A stretch of DNA of 64,000 nt from Symbiodinium natans (GCA_905221605.1 CAJNDS010002557.1:1145897-1209896); one strand, 5' to 3'. Shown: positions 1 through 10,007, counted from the first letter of the stretch. Translations and numbers: made by a program. The notes: generated by a model not told the origin, from the sequence alone.

Positions 1-117
1 GCCGGCGGACTTTGCTTCGTCGCCTGGTGTCTTTGCAGTGTTCACCTCAGACCGCGGAAGTAGAGTTGGGGGATGTGGGGGTTTAGGGTTTAGGGTTTAG
101 GGTTGAGGGTTATTCAG

Positions 118-231
118 GACTCTGGTGTTCCCTTTCTGGTGGAGGAACCGCCTACTGCACTCAGCCAACTTGTCACATTGCAAGCTGATCACGAAGAGCC
201 ACAGTACAGTTTACAAGCTGCCAACGCATGA
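118..231 (+). CDS. Candidate terminal exon, unknown protein
   Basis: A unique island just after TTTAGGG repeats. It follows an acceptor (TTATTCAG|G) and stays open for 37 codons to TGA. The reading begins DSGVPFLVEEPP and ends QYSLQAANA, with ordinary mixed composition unlike the repeat-derived frames around it. It would be the last exon of a gene starting left of the window. I do not recognise the family. Evidence is acceptor, composition and stop only. Confidence 0.4.
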   Translation, partial: DSGVPFLVEEPPTALSQLVTLQADHEEPQYSLQAANA

Positions 232-617
232 AAAGTCTTGCTTGGGCTGAGGTGTACTCAGCCGGTTAAGGAAACAGCTGAACATCTGAGCTTATTTGGT
301 TTTGGGTTCAGGGTTGAGGGTTTAGGGTGTAGGGTTTAGGGCTTGGTTTAGAGGGTCTAAGGTTTAAGGTTAAAGGTTTTGGGTTTAGAATTTGGGGGTT
401 TCACCTGCAACTCGCTTCCACTGCGGGCCTGGACTGGTTGAGGTGTTGTCTCTAGCTTTAACATATCCCATGTTCCCCAGGCACCGCTTCGTATCATGAG
501 CCCTGCACACTCAACACTAAACCCTAAATCCCAAGCCCTGAACCCCTAAATCCTAAACCCTACACCCTAAATCCTAAAACCCAAATCCTAAGCCCTAACC
601 CTAAGCCTTCTCCCAAG

Positions 618-695
618 CTTCACCAGTAAGGCCATCGGGTCGAAAATGAACGAGGTGGCACTCTACGATGTGACGAACGGCTCGAAAGCTCAGCC
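618..695 (+). CDS. Candidate internal exon, unknown protein
   Basis: A unique island inside CCCTAAA-type repeats. After the acceptor CCCAAG| one frame reads FTSKAIGSKMNEVALYDVTN and a few more residues, up to a possible GA donor at 696. Composition is protein-like. It may be an upstream exon of the membrane-protein gene that ends at 1657, but I could not prove a phase-consistent join. A second short piece at 999-1024 (after GGCAG|, reading DIAAFYIFL) may belong to the same gene. Confidence 0.35.
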
Positions 696-1132
696 GACCC
701 CAACTCACCACATGTTCACCTGAATTGGTTTGTCCCCGAACCCTAAGACCTGAACCTGAAACCCTAAACCCTCAAACCCCGGTAACTTGAAATTATTCAA
801 GAGTCATAAACACGAAACTTCTCGAAGATTTCCTCGAAACTTCTCCCGAACCTGAACCTTGAAAAAATTCGACCCTGACCTCCTTCAACACCCTGAACCC
901 TGCACCCTAAGCTGCCTCAAAGCCCCCCTTCACTCCTACTCCTGTGAGCTTAGACTCCTCAAGCCCTAAACTCCTTCCAGTCCACCATGGCTAGGCAGGA
1001 CATTGCGGCATTTTACATTTTCCTGCCCAAACCCTGAACCATATACCCTAAAAGCCCTAAACCCGAAGCCTTAAACCCTGAACCCTAAACCCTACCCTAA
1101 GGCCCCGAAACCCTATTGGGACTACTTTTCAG

Positions 1133-1657
1133 ATGGTGAGGCAGCATGGCGGTTTCTACAGTGCTGCGCGGCTTGATGTTTTCTGGGGATCTATCGAGGC
1201 TCCCCGCAACAAGCTTGCTGAATCCCTGCTGCCCTAAGGTTTAGGGTTTAGGGTTTAGGGTTTAGGGTTTAGTGTTTTTAGGTTTAAGTTCAGGTTTAGG
1301 GTTTAGGGTACCATATACACCCTAAGCCCATCGACGGCTACATCAGCCTCTTGGTCGGCGTGTTCATTGTTCTGACTCCCTACAAGTCCATCAACGAGCT
1401 GGGCCGCTGGAAAGCTGTGTCCATTCTAGGTTGAGAGAAAAAAACCTAAACCCTAAAATCCCGAAACCCCAAAACCCTAAAGCCCTAAAACCCTGAATCC
1501 CTAAATCCCGAAACCCCTAAAGCCCTAAAGCCCTAAAGCCCCAAAGCTCTGAAACCCTAAAACCCTAAAACCCTAAACCCTAAAGTCCCCATGCTCAGGT
1601 TCCTGCCTGACCCTCTTCCTCACGGACCCAGTGGGCGAGAAGCCGAAAGAGGCCTAA
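1133..1657 (+). CDS. Small membrane-protein gene, three 3' exons
   Basis: Three islands join on the + strand. The first is 1133 to 1216 or 1219, after TTTTCAG|, reading MVRQHGGFYSAARLDVFWGS and on to RNKL. The second is 1327-1429, with a hydrophobic stretch YISLLVGVFIVLTPY then KSINELGRWK. The third is 1599-1657, reading GSCLTLFLTDPVGEKPKEA then TAA. The second intron (1430-1598) is GT-AG, and its phase-1 join restores one frame from the hydrophobic segment to the stop. The first intron begins GC or GA and holds TTTAGGG repeats; the second holds CCCTAAA repeats. The product would have at least one membrane span and a short charged C-terminus, plausibly an organellar membrane subunit, but I do not recognise the family. 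Whether the ATG at 1133 is the true start is unclear. Confidence 0.5.
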
Positions 1658-2477
1658 AGAGGGGAGCCGGCGATAGGCATGTGCTGTAGAGTTCAGGGTT
1701 TTGGGTAGGGCTTGGGGCTTCTGGTTTAGGGTTTAGGGCTAGGGTTAGGGCTTAGGGTTCAGGGTTTAGGGTTCAGGGTTTAGGGTTTAGGGTGTAGAGT
1801 TCAGGGTTCAGGGTTTTGGGTAGGGCTTGGGGCCTTTTGGTTTAGGGTCAAAGGGTTCAGGGTGTAGGGTTTAGGTACTTGAAGGTTCATGGGTACTTGT
1901 AAGTAGGGTTATAAGTCCCTTATCTAAGTACCCATGTATCTCCAAGTAGAGTTTAGGGTTTTGGGTTTTGGGTGTGGGGTTCAGGGATTAGGGTCTATAG
2001 GGGTTCAGGGTTTCGGGTTTGGAGGTTAGGGTTTAACCTTTCACTGACGTCTCGATGTTTTGTGATTCTCGCCGCCATTTCTTGAAGCATCCAAAGATCC
2101 AAGGTCTAAAAGCATTGCATCTACACATCCTACACGTCAACCTGGTCCCGTGGCCCTCTTGTCCTTGCAGTCCTAGCTATAAGTGGTAGCAGAGAGGTTC
2201 ATTTCCGAGCAATGCCTTTTGTGATGTTTCACAACTGAGGGGGAGAAGTGTGTATGGAGATGAGGAAAGCTAGAAAGAGACGGAGAGAAAGAGCGGCACA
2301 AAGGAAGACATGGACAGAAGCCAATAGTACAGGCATTGCAAGTGACATGCTCAGGCAGTATTTGCAGAAGCAGGTGACCTTAGCATGATCTCAGCGCCAG
2401 TGGCGTGGCCTTAGGGCCTTCGGGCTTTAGTTGAGGCTCCTGAGGTTTGAAGGGGGTGGAGTTTGCATCGGGATCCG
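1658..2477. other. Intergenic repeats and 5' flank of RCC1-repeat gene
   Basis: Degenerate TTTAGGG-type repeats run to about 2035, including MITE-like family D copy 1. From 2040 to 2477 the sequence is unique and telomere repeats stop abruptly. This is the likely promoter and 5' UTR of the gene starting at 2478. No relict spliced-leader sequence was recognised. Confidence 0.4.
1876..1948. mobile_element. MITE-like element, family D copy 1
   Basis: A 73-bp element with 22-bp imperfect terminal inverted repeats: ACTTGAAGGTTCATGGGTAC at the left, and the reverse complement of the right end reading ACTTGGAGATACATGGGTAC. It sits in TTTAGGG-type sequence. Related, longer copies are at 17022-17150 and 32905-33059. 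It has no coding capacity. Confidence 0.55.
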
Positions 2478-4111
2478 ATGTCGATTTCTGTGCAAGTGTC
2501 GCTCACGAGCGGGCGGAGTGCAAGAATCGAAGTGGAGCTAGAGAGTAGCTTGGATGCCCTGGCGAGGCAAGTGCAGGAATGCTTGGGCGTGGGGAAGGGC
2601 AGGCTCTTTGATGCCCGTGGCTTCCAGCTTTCCGGTGAGAGAACTGTCGCAGAGGCAGGCGTAAAACCGAAGGATGTGCTTGTGTGGCACATGAGGCGGG
2701 TGGAGCTGGTTGAAGCCCGCAATGGCCTTGTACGCGCTTTTGCTGCAATCCTTGGGGATGGATCAGCTGTGTCTTGGGGAGATGTCCGCTGCGGAAGTGA
2801 TAGCAGCTCTGCGCAGGGGCGGCTTCGAGACGTCAAGCAGCTCCAAGCCACGGACTTTGCCTTCGCGGCAATTCTGAACGATAGGTCCGTGGAATCCTGG
2901 GGAGATCCTGCCGGTGGTGGTGATGCGAGTGCCGTGCGAAGTCTGCTTCAAGACGTGCAAGAGCTCCAAGCAACGCGGGCAGCGTTCGCTGCCATGCTTG
3001 GGGATGGCTCCGTTGTAACCTGGGGCTCCGTGGTCTCCGGTGGGGATAGCAGCTCTGTGCAGGCGCAGCTGAAGGGTGTGCAGTTGCTGGAATCTACAAG
3101 GATGGCCTTCGCCGCCCTTCGCGATGACAGGTGTGTGGTAACATGGGGATCACCCGGAGGGGGTGGTGATAGCAGCGCAGTGCAGGAGGAGTTGAGAGAC
3201 GTGTGCAACATCAAAGCTACAGATTTTGCATTTGCCGCACTTCGTGGTGATGGATCTGTGGTGACGTGGGGCGAGGCCAGTTACGGTGGTGATTGCCGTG
3301 CAGTACAAGAGCAGCTGAGAGATGTACACAGAATCCACGCTTCTGACAAGGCCTTTGCCGCACTTCTTGTGGATGGGTCGGTCGTGACCTGGGGCGACCC
3401 CTCAAGTGGTGGCGACAGCAGCCAGGTGCAGAGGCAGCTGACTGATGTGCAGCAGCTGAAAGCCACCCAAGGTGCATTTGCAGCTTTGCTGGGTGACTAG
3501 GATGCCCAGTAGTACCCTTATTCCCCTTTTTGGGGGGGGGTTTAGGTTCCCTTCTAAAACCCCTTTAAGCAAAACAGGGGCACCCTGTTTAAGCCTAGGT
3601 TACTGAGTTACTGGGCAGCCTAGGTGATGGTTCAGTGGTATCCTGGGGCCACCCCGCACACGGTGGTAGAAGCAGTGGCCTGAGAGGCGTGCGGCTGATT
3701 GAATCCACGGGCCAGGCCTTCGCTGCTCTCTTGGACACTGGATCTGTGTCTATATCCCCCTTGGGAATTATTTTTTATTTTTGTTTATATAAAACCCAAG
3801 AGGATATTAAAAATATTATTTATATTACGGTTCTAAGGGGAGTAGAGGTGTTGGCCTGGGGCGACCCCTTCCATGGTGGCGATTGCCGGGCCGTGCAGGA
3901 ACAGCTGGTTGATGTCCAAGAGCTGCAAGGTGTGCGAAGTGCCTTCCTGGCGCGGCTCTGGGATGGCTTTGTTGTTGCGTGGGGAGACCTTGACAAGGAT
4001 GGAGACAGCTCTGTTCTCCAAGCCCTGCAGCCGCCCCTCGAAAAGGCCGACAGAAGGTCTGGTGTCTCCAGCTCGATATGTCCCAAAGCTCTAGACCCCG
4101 AAATTCGATGA
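2478..4111 (+). CDS. Ubiquitin-like domain plus RCC1-type repeat protein
   Basis: Three exons (2478-3492, 3624-3745, 3848-4111) give 466 residues. The N-terminal ~75 residues look like a ubiquitin-like beta-grasp fold (hydrophobic pattern with GVGKGRLFDARG, then VKPKDVLVW). Then come nine ~41-residue repeats of the type FAALLGDGSVVTWGD..GGDSS.VQ.QL.DV, as in RCC1/BLIP-II-like propellers. Dinoflagellate members are often labelled HERC-like E3 ligases, but no HECT domain is present, so ligase activity is not supported. I start at ATG 2478; the in-frame codon at 2463 is TTG. Both introns are introner-like insertions and excision restores the repeat register exactly. The second intron is 102 nt with no in-frame stop, so its retention would add 34 residues. 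Unlike the other genes here, its introns hold no telomere repeats. Confidence 0.85.
3493..3623 (+). mobile_element. Introner-like element 1 forming intron 1
   Basis: Element 3497-3623 (127 bp) has terminal inverted repeats: left CTAGGATGCCCAGTA, right end reverse-complementing to CTAGGCTGCCCAGTA. It is flanked by GTGA at 3493-3496 and 3624-3627. The left GTGA supplies the intron's 5' GT and the element's terminal CTAG supplies the 3' AG. Removing 3493-3623 rejoins CTG G with GT GAT GGT, giving the repeat motif LLGDGSVV. Without splicing a TAG stops the protein at once. Related copies are at 56951-57056 and, degraded, 18785-18910. Confidence 0.85.
3746..3847 (+). mobile_element. Introner-like element 2 forming intron 2
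   Basis: Element 3750-3847 begins CTATATCCCCCTTGG and ends CTAAGGGGAGTAGAG, imperfect inverted repeats of each other, flanked by GTGT at 3746-3749 and 3848-3851. The left duplication gives the GT donor and the terminal GAG gives the acceptor. Excision is phase 0 and restores GSV-LAWGD at the expected repeat position. It is AT-rich inside a GC-rich gene and unrelated to element 1. A close copy lies at 5507-5591 and a partial one ends at 8420. Confidence 0.85.
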
Positions 4112-5076
4112 CCTAGGTTATGGTCCCTAAACCCTAAACTCTAAACCCTAAACCCTCTACAGGTTTCAGTCCAAAGCCAGATTGCTATGGCAGGTGGGGC
4201 TATAAGTTCCGAAAGCTAACTTGAGAGAAGCCAGGCGAAGAAGGCCATATGAAGGGGGATCTGACGCCCTATAAAGAGGGGATGAGGGTTTGGGGTTCAT
4301 ATGAGGGCTTTGGGTGCAGGGTTAAGGGTTAGGCTACTTCAGGGGGGGCCCCTTTCCTAGACCAACTATACTTCAGGGTTTAGGGTTTAGAGTCAGCGTT
4401 TATGGTTGTTGAGAGATGCGCCCCGCCCCCGGACAAGACTTCGTCAGAGGAGCAGAGTGAAAGCTCAAGTTCAAGCTGTCCTGTCTGTAACTCCCTTAGC
4501 CCTAAAACCGCCCAGTGATACCCTTTCGTTTCATTCTCTAGCCCTGAGGTTGTTTCCTAGGTTGCTGGGGTTTAGGGCTTAGGGTTGAGGAGAACCTAGT
4601 TTGTTTGCTTCTGAACACAATACATGCACACTCTTTTCCCTTTATTCTGGAGAACCGAGTGTAGGTGCTGTTGTGAACCCTGACAAGCCAAACACCCCCT
4701 ACAAGCCCTCAAACCCTGACCTGGGATATCCCGAAACCCTAAACCCCAAACCCCAAACCCCAAACCCCAAACCCCAAACCCTAAACCCTAAACCCTAATC
4801 AACCCGTGCTCGCCCCCACAAAGACGGCAACCTCGCCCTACTGGCGGGGGGAGTGAATGTCTAGGATGGTTGTAACATGGGGATCACTCCATAGCTCCGC
4901 CACGTGAAGCCCTAAACCCTGAAAGCCTCCTCGGCTTATGAACCCTAAACCGGGGGTTTAGGGTTGAGGGCTTAAGGCTTTAAAGGGCTCACCCCTAAAC
5001 CCTAAACCCTAAAGCCTAAACTCTAAACCCTAAACCTAAACCCTAAACCCTAAGAAAACACGTAGGGTGTATAGGG
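4112..5076. other. Telomere-like repeats with two coding-like scraps
   Basis: This is mostly CCCTAAA/TTTAGGG variants. A unique stretch at about 4413-4500 can be read as CAPPPDKTSSEEQSESSSSS then CPVC, possibly an exon. At 4864-4900 the sequence encodes a single fragment MVVTWGSL, which matches the repeat unit of the gene just upstream and looks like a relic of it. Confidence 0.35.
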
Positions 5077-5163
5077 GGTGCTTTGGAGGAAGCCTTGGGC
5101 ATACCGACACTTCTTGAGTTGCCAGTGGTCGCAGGCAAGCTGAGGGGTCTATTTGGGCTGTAG
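5077..5163 (+). CDS. Candidate terminal exon, unknown protein
   Basis: Island between CCCTAAA repeats (left) and TTTAGGG-type repeats (right). From about 5077 one frame runs 28 codons to TAG, reading GALEEALGIPTLLELPVVAG and on to LRGLFGL. An AG precedes it. Composition is protein-like and leucine-rich. Family not recognised. Confidence 0.35.
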   Translation, partial: GALEEALGIPTLLELPVVAGKLRGLFGL

Positions 5164-5506
5164 GGGTCTGGGGTTCAGGCGGTTTAGGGTTTAGGTTGAG
5201 GGTTCAGGGGTTGAGGGGATTTTCGCTGTTTTGGAGGGGTCTCTGGCTTTCTAGGGAGGTTGTTGCCGGATTTCACGGTGTTGGTGTACGGTTAAGGGGT
5301 TTTAGGGGTTTGTGGGGCTCCCCCTGCTTCGCTGTTTTTTGAGAGGCTTAGGGCTTTCCAGTTTCGATGTTTGCTGTTTTTCTCTTGGAGGGGGGGGAGG
5401 GGGGGGGGGGGTTGGGGGACCTGAGGGTTTCGGCTCGGATTGAGCTCTTGTAGGAAGCGAAGCCGACCCTGAAAGTCTACAAATGCCGAGGTATGCTCAG
5501 CTTTGC

Positions 5507-5591
5507 TATATCCCCATTGGGTTTTTTTTATATCAAACCCAAGAGGATATGAAGCACATTATTTTCATTGAGGTTCTAAGGGGAGTATAGG
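5507..5591. mobile_element. Introner-family 2 element, free copy
   Basis: This 85-bp element starts CTATATCCCC and ends GGGGAGTATAG, close in sequence to the insertion at 3750-3847. It is bounded by a 6-bp direct repeat GCTTTG (5501-5506 and 5592-5597). It lies outside any gene I can define. Confidence 0.7.
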
Positions 5592-5654
5592 CTTTGGGGT
5601 CTTGAGAAGTCGTTGGTGTTTAGGTGTTTAGGGTTCAAGGCTTACGCATGGAGG

Positions 5655-6225
5655 TGTCGGAGAGCTATCTTAAAATCTACTACACATATCGGCAGAATAC
5701 GTAATTGTATCATTGAGGAACTCTTTTAAATACACCATATATTTTTTTACGAGGGAAACGTAAATAGATTAATGAATCTTCGTTGCTGAGTGAATTAACA
5801 TAAACATGCATCACTATCTTTATCCATTGGTTCATGAATTGGTATAGAATAAATGAATAATTCTGAAAGTTGTTCTCAATGAGTTCTAGCTTCTCTAAAA
5901 CCTATTGACTGCGCATACGTTGGATTGGCTTAACGACTTCATCATCTACATCACTCATCTTACTTTATAAACCGCTTTGAATTAAAAGTGCAGTCTTATA
6001 CACATTTTCGTGTATCCATTCGTGCGATTTAAGCATCCCATAAATTTGGAATAATGTTTGTTTGCATTTAAACGAACAAAGCATTGTATATCACGACATA
6101 TCTTACACTTAGGACAGTATTTAGCACCATCTTCGCCCTGATGGGGTACAGTGTATCCTGTCACTAAGATACAAGGATAGTCTGAATTCATCTACATAGG
6201 TTGTCATAAGATGAATTGCTATCCT
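5655..6225. other. AT-rich island of foreign appearance
   Basis: About 570 bp are markedly AT-rich and free of telomere repeats, with sharp edges in GC-richer repeat DNA. The base composition resembles the window's right edge (from about 63,660) and nothing else here apart from a short stretch near 22 kb. It contains one small Cys-rich reading frame on the minus strand. A viral or organellar origin is possible; nothing in the sequence settles which. Confidence 0.45.
5982..6191 (-). CDS. Small Cys-rich hypothetical protein in AT-rich island
   Basis: 69 codons from ATG to TAA on the minus strand. The centre has KYCPKCKICRDIQCF and a later GCLNR and MC, resembling half of the CxxC...CxxC zinc-ribbon-like modules common in large DNA viruses of algae and in some HNH-type proteins. 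The second cysteine pair is not complete. Codon use follows the AT-rich island and is unlike every other coding piece in the window. It could be chance or a fragment of a larger foreign gene. Function unknown. Confidence 0.3.
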   Translation of the reverse strand: MNSDYPCILVTGYTVPHQGEDGAKYCPKCKICRDIQCFVRLNANKHYSKFMGCLNRTNGYTKMCIRLHF

Positions 6226-6479
6226 ATTCGGGCGGTTGGGGTGGGGGGGTGGGGGTCGCGCAGGGGTCATGGGTTCGGGGCTTACCCTAAACATCCCCTG
6301 AAAGCCACACCGGACCGTTATATCCCCTATTTAACACTAAATACTCCGAATGCCCTTAAATACCCTTAAAAACCCTTGAATACCCGAAATAAGACCCTAA
6401 AATACCCTAAACCCCAAAACCCTAAAAACCCTAAAATACCCGAAATGCCTTAAAACCCTGCTTGGCAGGTGTCCCTCAG

Positions 6480-6526
6480 GTCACCTGGGACAACTCGGCT
6501 CCGCTGCTGCCTTGCTCCCCAGAAAG
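6480..6526 (+). CDS. Candidate internal exon, unknown protein
   Basis: An island of 47 nt between CCCTAAAA repeats (left) and a pure TTTAGGG array (right). The acceptor is TCCCTCAG|G and the donor AAAG|GTTTAG. The reading is VTWDNSAPLLPCSPE. It follows the CCCTAAA-exon-TTTAGGG order seen around proven exons. Gene not identified. Confidence 0.35.
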
Positions 6527-8139
6527 GTTTAGGGTTTAGGGTTTAGGGTTTAGGGTTTAGGGTGTAGGGTTTAGGGTTTAGGGTTTAGGGTTTAGGGTTT
6601 AGGGTTTGGGGGGCAGATTTGGGTGAGATCGCTATTCAGGACTGTTTGTATATGGGGGAACATCCCAAACCCTAAAGACCCTAAAACCCTAAAAACCCTA
6701 AAACCCTGAAACCCTACAACCCTCAAACCCTCAAACCCTAAAACCCTAAAACCCCAAAACCCTAGACACCCTAAAACCCTAAAACCCTAAAACCCTGAAA
6801 CCCCAAAACCCTAAAACCCTAAAACCCTACAACCCTAAAACCCTAAAACCCCGAAGCCAACCCAAAAAATTGCCCCACAAGAAGCCTCGGGTGCAAAGGT
6901 CTGGCTCCCGCCTTGGCACGGGCGGCGTGCGGTCGCTTTGGCCCGCGGGAACCGTTTGTTTTTCCAGGAGTTTGGGTTCAGGGTTTAGGGTTTCGGGTTT
7001 AATTAGGGTTTCGGGTTTTAGGGTTTCGGTTTAGGGTTTAGGGTTTAAGGTTCAGGGTTTCGGGTTTAGGGTTCAATTAGGTTTTGGGGGGGGTTCAGGG
7101 TGTCGGGTTTAGGGTTCAGAGGGGCTGAGGATTTAGGGTTCTGGAATTCAGGTTCATAGGGCTTCGTGCTTCAGATCGCCCAGCCCCCGGATTCCCCCAA
7201 GGCCGAAGCCATAAAGCCTGTGAATACCCCCAAGTCTCGAGTCTTGAGCTTTAAGACTTTAACAGCCTAAGACCCTAAAGACCTGAAGCCCCAAGAAAGG
7301 AGCCGAGCCCTTTTCCAGTTGCAAGGTTGAGGTTTTGAGGTTATAGGGGGTTACCATAAACACCCGAAGTGCCCGGCCAAGCATCCCTGATTTCTGAGAC
7401 CCTGCATTGCGGTTTGCATCTCTCAAAAGAGCTTGAGGGTTTAGGGTTTAGGGCTGAACTACCGATGCTCAGGCAGATATGTGATGCCATCCTTGGTCCT
7501 CCTGTCCGAGGGTGCCCACACCACTTGATCGCCGGGAATCGTCAACGCCAATTTTGCGGCCAGCCGAAATCCTATCAAACGCAAAGCGTAACCCTCCCCC
7601 AAAAAACAACCCCTGTATGAGCTCTAAAGGCCTAAGCCTACACCCCAAACCCGAAACCCAGAACCACCAGACATGCGCGGCAGGCTCCCCCCCCGGGGCG
7701 CCCAGACCTTCCTCCTCACCGCCGGCTCGGATCGCAAGGCTGCTCATGCTTGTGGGTAGGGTCTGGGGGTTTGGGGTTTTAGGTTCTGGAGCTTTACAGG
7801 GCTTTGGGGGCTTAATGGTTTTGGGGTCTAGAGTTTGTTCGTTTTGAGGCTTTAGGGGTTGAGAGGTTTGGTTGAGGTCCCAGACCAGAAGTCCTAAATT
7901 TTGCAACTGCATCTGGGAAGAGGGGGGGCTTCACCATCGCCCACAAGCCCAGAGAGCCCTGAATCCTGATCCCTCACCCTAAATACCCTAAATACCCTAC
8001 ATACCCTACTGTAAAAAACCTAAAATACCCTGAATACCCTAAATACCCTTAAAATCCTAAATCCTAAATCCTAAACCCTAAACCCAAAACCCTAAACCCT
8101 ATAGCCCTAACCCCTAACCCGAAGCCCTTCCGTGGCCAG
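6527..8139. other. Telomere-like repeats and weak coding islands
   Basis: TTTAGGG array at about 6530-6605, then an 8-mer variant CCCTAAAA array at about 6660-6850. Unique islands at about 7173-7260 (reading IAQPPDSPKAEAIKPVNTPK), 7473-7554 (after CTCAG|, reading QICDAILGPPVRGCPHHLIA) and 7680-7750 may be exons, but boundaries are uncertain. Confidence 0.3.
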
Positions 8140-8175
8140 GCCCTCACCGCTGGAGCTTTTGAAGATCCGCCTTAG
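8140..8175 (+). CDS. Candidate short terminal exon
   Basis: After acceptor GTGGCCAG| the frame reads ALTAGAFEDPP then TAG. It is flanked by CCCTAAA-type sequence upstream and TTTAGGG downstream. Too short to assign. Confidence 0.3.
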   Translation, partial: ALTAGAFEDPP

Positions 8176-8345
8176 AAGGGTCGAGGGTATAGGGTTCATA
8201 AGGGGTTCAGGGTTTAGGGTTTAGAGTTTAGGGTTTAGGGTTTGGGGTTTAGGGTTTGGGGTTTAGGGTTTATAAGGGGTTTAGGAAGTATTCCTTATAG
8301 GCAGGTAATATGAAACCCCAGGGAATATCATTTACTTACGGCGGG

Positions 8346-8420
8346 TTTTTTACAACATATTTATACAAAAAAACCAGAGACTATTGGTGTCATTTATTGA
8401 GGTTCCAAGGGGGAGTATAG
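8346..8420. mobile_element. Introner-family 2 element, partial copy
   Basis: The right part (TTATTGAGGTTCCAAGGGGG then AGTATAG) matches the right ends of the elements at 3847 and 5591. The left terminus is not recognisable. It lies in repeats, outside a defined gene. Confidence 0.45.
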
Positions 8421-9710
8421 TTCAGGGCTTAGGATTCGGGAGCTCCCGACGCAGGTCCGGCACTGGAGTTTGGATCCTGGCCAAACCAGTCAGGACCCGG
8501 ACAGTGCGCAGTCTCCAAAATGGAGGAGTACTTAGAGTGCACGATTACACCCTAAACCCTAAACCTGATCTCAAACGAGTTTCCGGGTTTAGGGTTTAGG
8601 GTTTAGGGTGTATTTGCGAGTTTCATTTTTAGCGTTTTTCATTTTTTTCCGGGGGGCGTTTTGCTGCATGATGTGCATTTTTCAGTTTATTTACTTTCCA
8701 TGGCCCCTGGTTTACGCGCCGAAGCGGGCAGGACTGCAGCATCGTGACCCCGCCGGACTTCCCGGGGGAGACGGAGAGGCGATGCTGGGGCAGAGTTTCT
8801 ACATGGTCAGGTCCGGAAGTCTTGTGGTCCCTTTTTCGGGTACCCTCAACAAATAGTAGGGGCCGCCTTATAATAAGGGACCCTAAACCCTAGACCCTAA
8901 ACCCTAACCCCAAAAAGGACCATATTTTAGAGAAGTCACCACATAGCCGTAGCCCCACAGCTTGGCATCTTCCGTTTATACGGTTGAGGATGGCAAGAGA
9001 CAAGACACAGAATGGCGCAGGGACACTTCAGGGTATTCTTTCCACGGTGGCTTCAGACTCCCCTATAGGGTTTAGGGTTTAGGGTTTCGGGTTTCAAACC
9101 ACGCAGATCCTCTTGCATGCTGGTAAGGTACACTCAAACCCTGAAACCCTCACACCCTAAACCCTAAACCCTAAACCCTGCACACCTCTCTAGGCCGACC
9201 TATACCGCCAGCCATCTTGGGGACGTCTTCGTGGTGCAGGATCCGTGGGATCGAGGGTTAAGGGTTCAGGGTACCAGGTCTTGATAGGGTTGAGGGTTGA
9301 GGGTTTAGGGTTCAGGGATGTTTGGGGTGCATGGGTTTAGGGTTTAGGCTTTGGGGTGCAGGGGTGAGATTTCGATGTTGGGGCATAAAGGGCCAGCTGC
9401 ATGTCGCTCAGGTTAGAGGTTGGGGTAGTGGGATAGGAGGCAAGCCCAGGTGCAGACCTTAGCCCTAAACCTTGAAAACTTACATACATCCTAAACCCCA
9501 GACCCTAAACCCTGAAACCCAAGGGTTGCTGCTCCAGATTTCGGGAGCTTCTGGTTTTGTGTCACGCAGGGCCGGCCCCGAAACCCTAAACCCTAAGCCC
9601 TCAGCTTAACCATTACTTGCCCGTGTGACAGGGCATGGCACGCATGGGCACATACCCACAAACGGCTAGCTAAGACGCATTGCTTTGCCCTAGATTCACC
9701 CGATCCCTCC

Positions 9711-9749
<39 letters not shown>

Positions 9750-9924
9750 ACCCCCATACTGCACCCGCAACCCTAAACCCACGTGAGCAGAAAGCCCTTG
9801 TTCAAGCCCGGAGACCAAGTCCCGTGTTCTTTCAGGGCCTTTTCAAGGTCCGGCTGTTTTGAAATCTGTCCCGGCTTCGGGCTAGGTTTGGGGGTTCAGG
9901 GCAGGTTTGATGCCGTTTCCGCAG
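8421..9924. other. Repeats with coding-like islands and a long poly-C run
   Basis: Islands that read like exons: about 8741-8810 (after GGGCAG|, DCSIVTPPDFPGETERRCWG), 8961-9066 (after CCACAG|, SVYTVEDGKRQDTEWRRDTS) and 9212-9257 (after CGCCAG|, HLGDVFVVQDPWDR). They are on the + strand and could belong to one gene, but I could not show phase continuity. A pure C run of about 37 nt lies at about 9713-9749. Confidence 0.4.
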
Positions 9925-10007
9925 CTTCGCTAAGCGACGGGCCGCAACGCATCCTGATGGATTGCAGTGTCTCGCCGGCCCTCCACCCAAGCCACGCACC
10001 CATCTGA
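9925..10007 (+). CDS. Candidate terminal exon, unknown protein
   Basis: After acceptor TTCCGCAG| (good pyrimidine tract) the frame reads SLSDGPQRILMDCSVSPALH then PSHAPI and TGA. It may close the gene suggested by the islands at 8.7-9.3 kb. Family not recognised. Confidence 0.4.

Noticed and set aside
2463-2477. Upstream start for the RCC1-repeat protein
   Set aside because: The codon at 2463 is TTG; the first ATG in frame is 2478.
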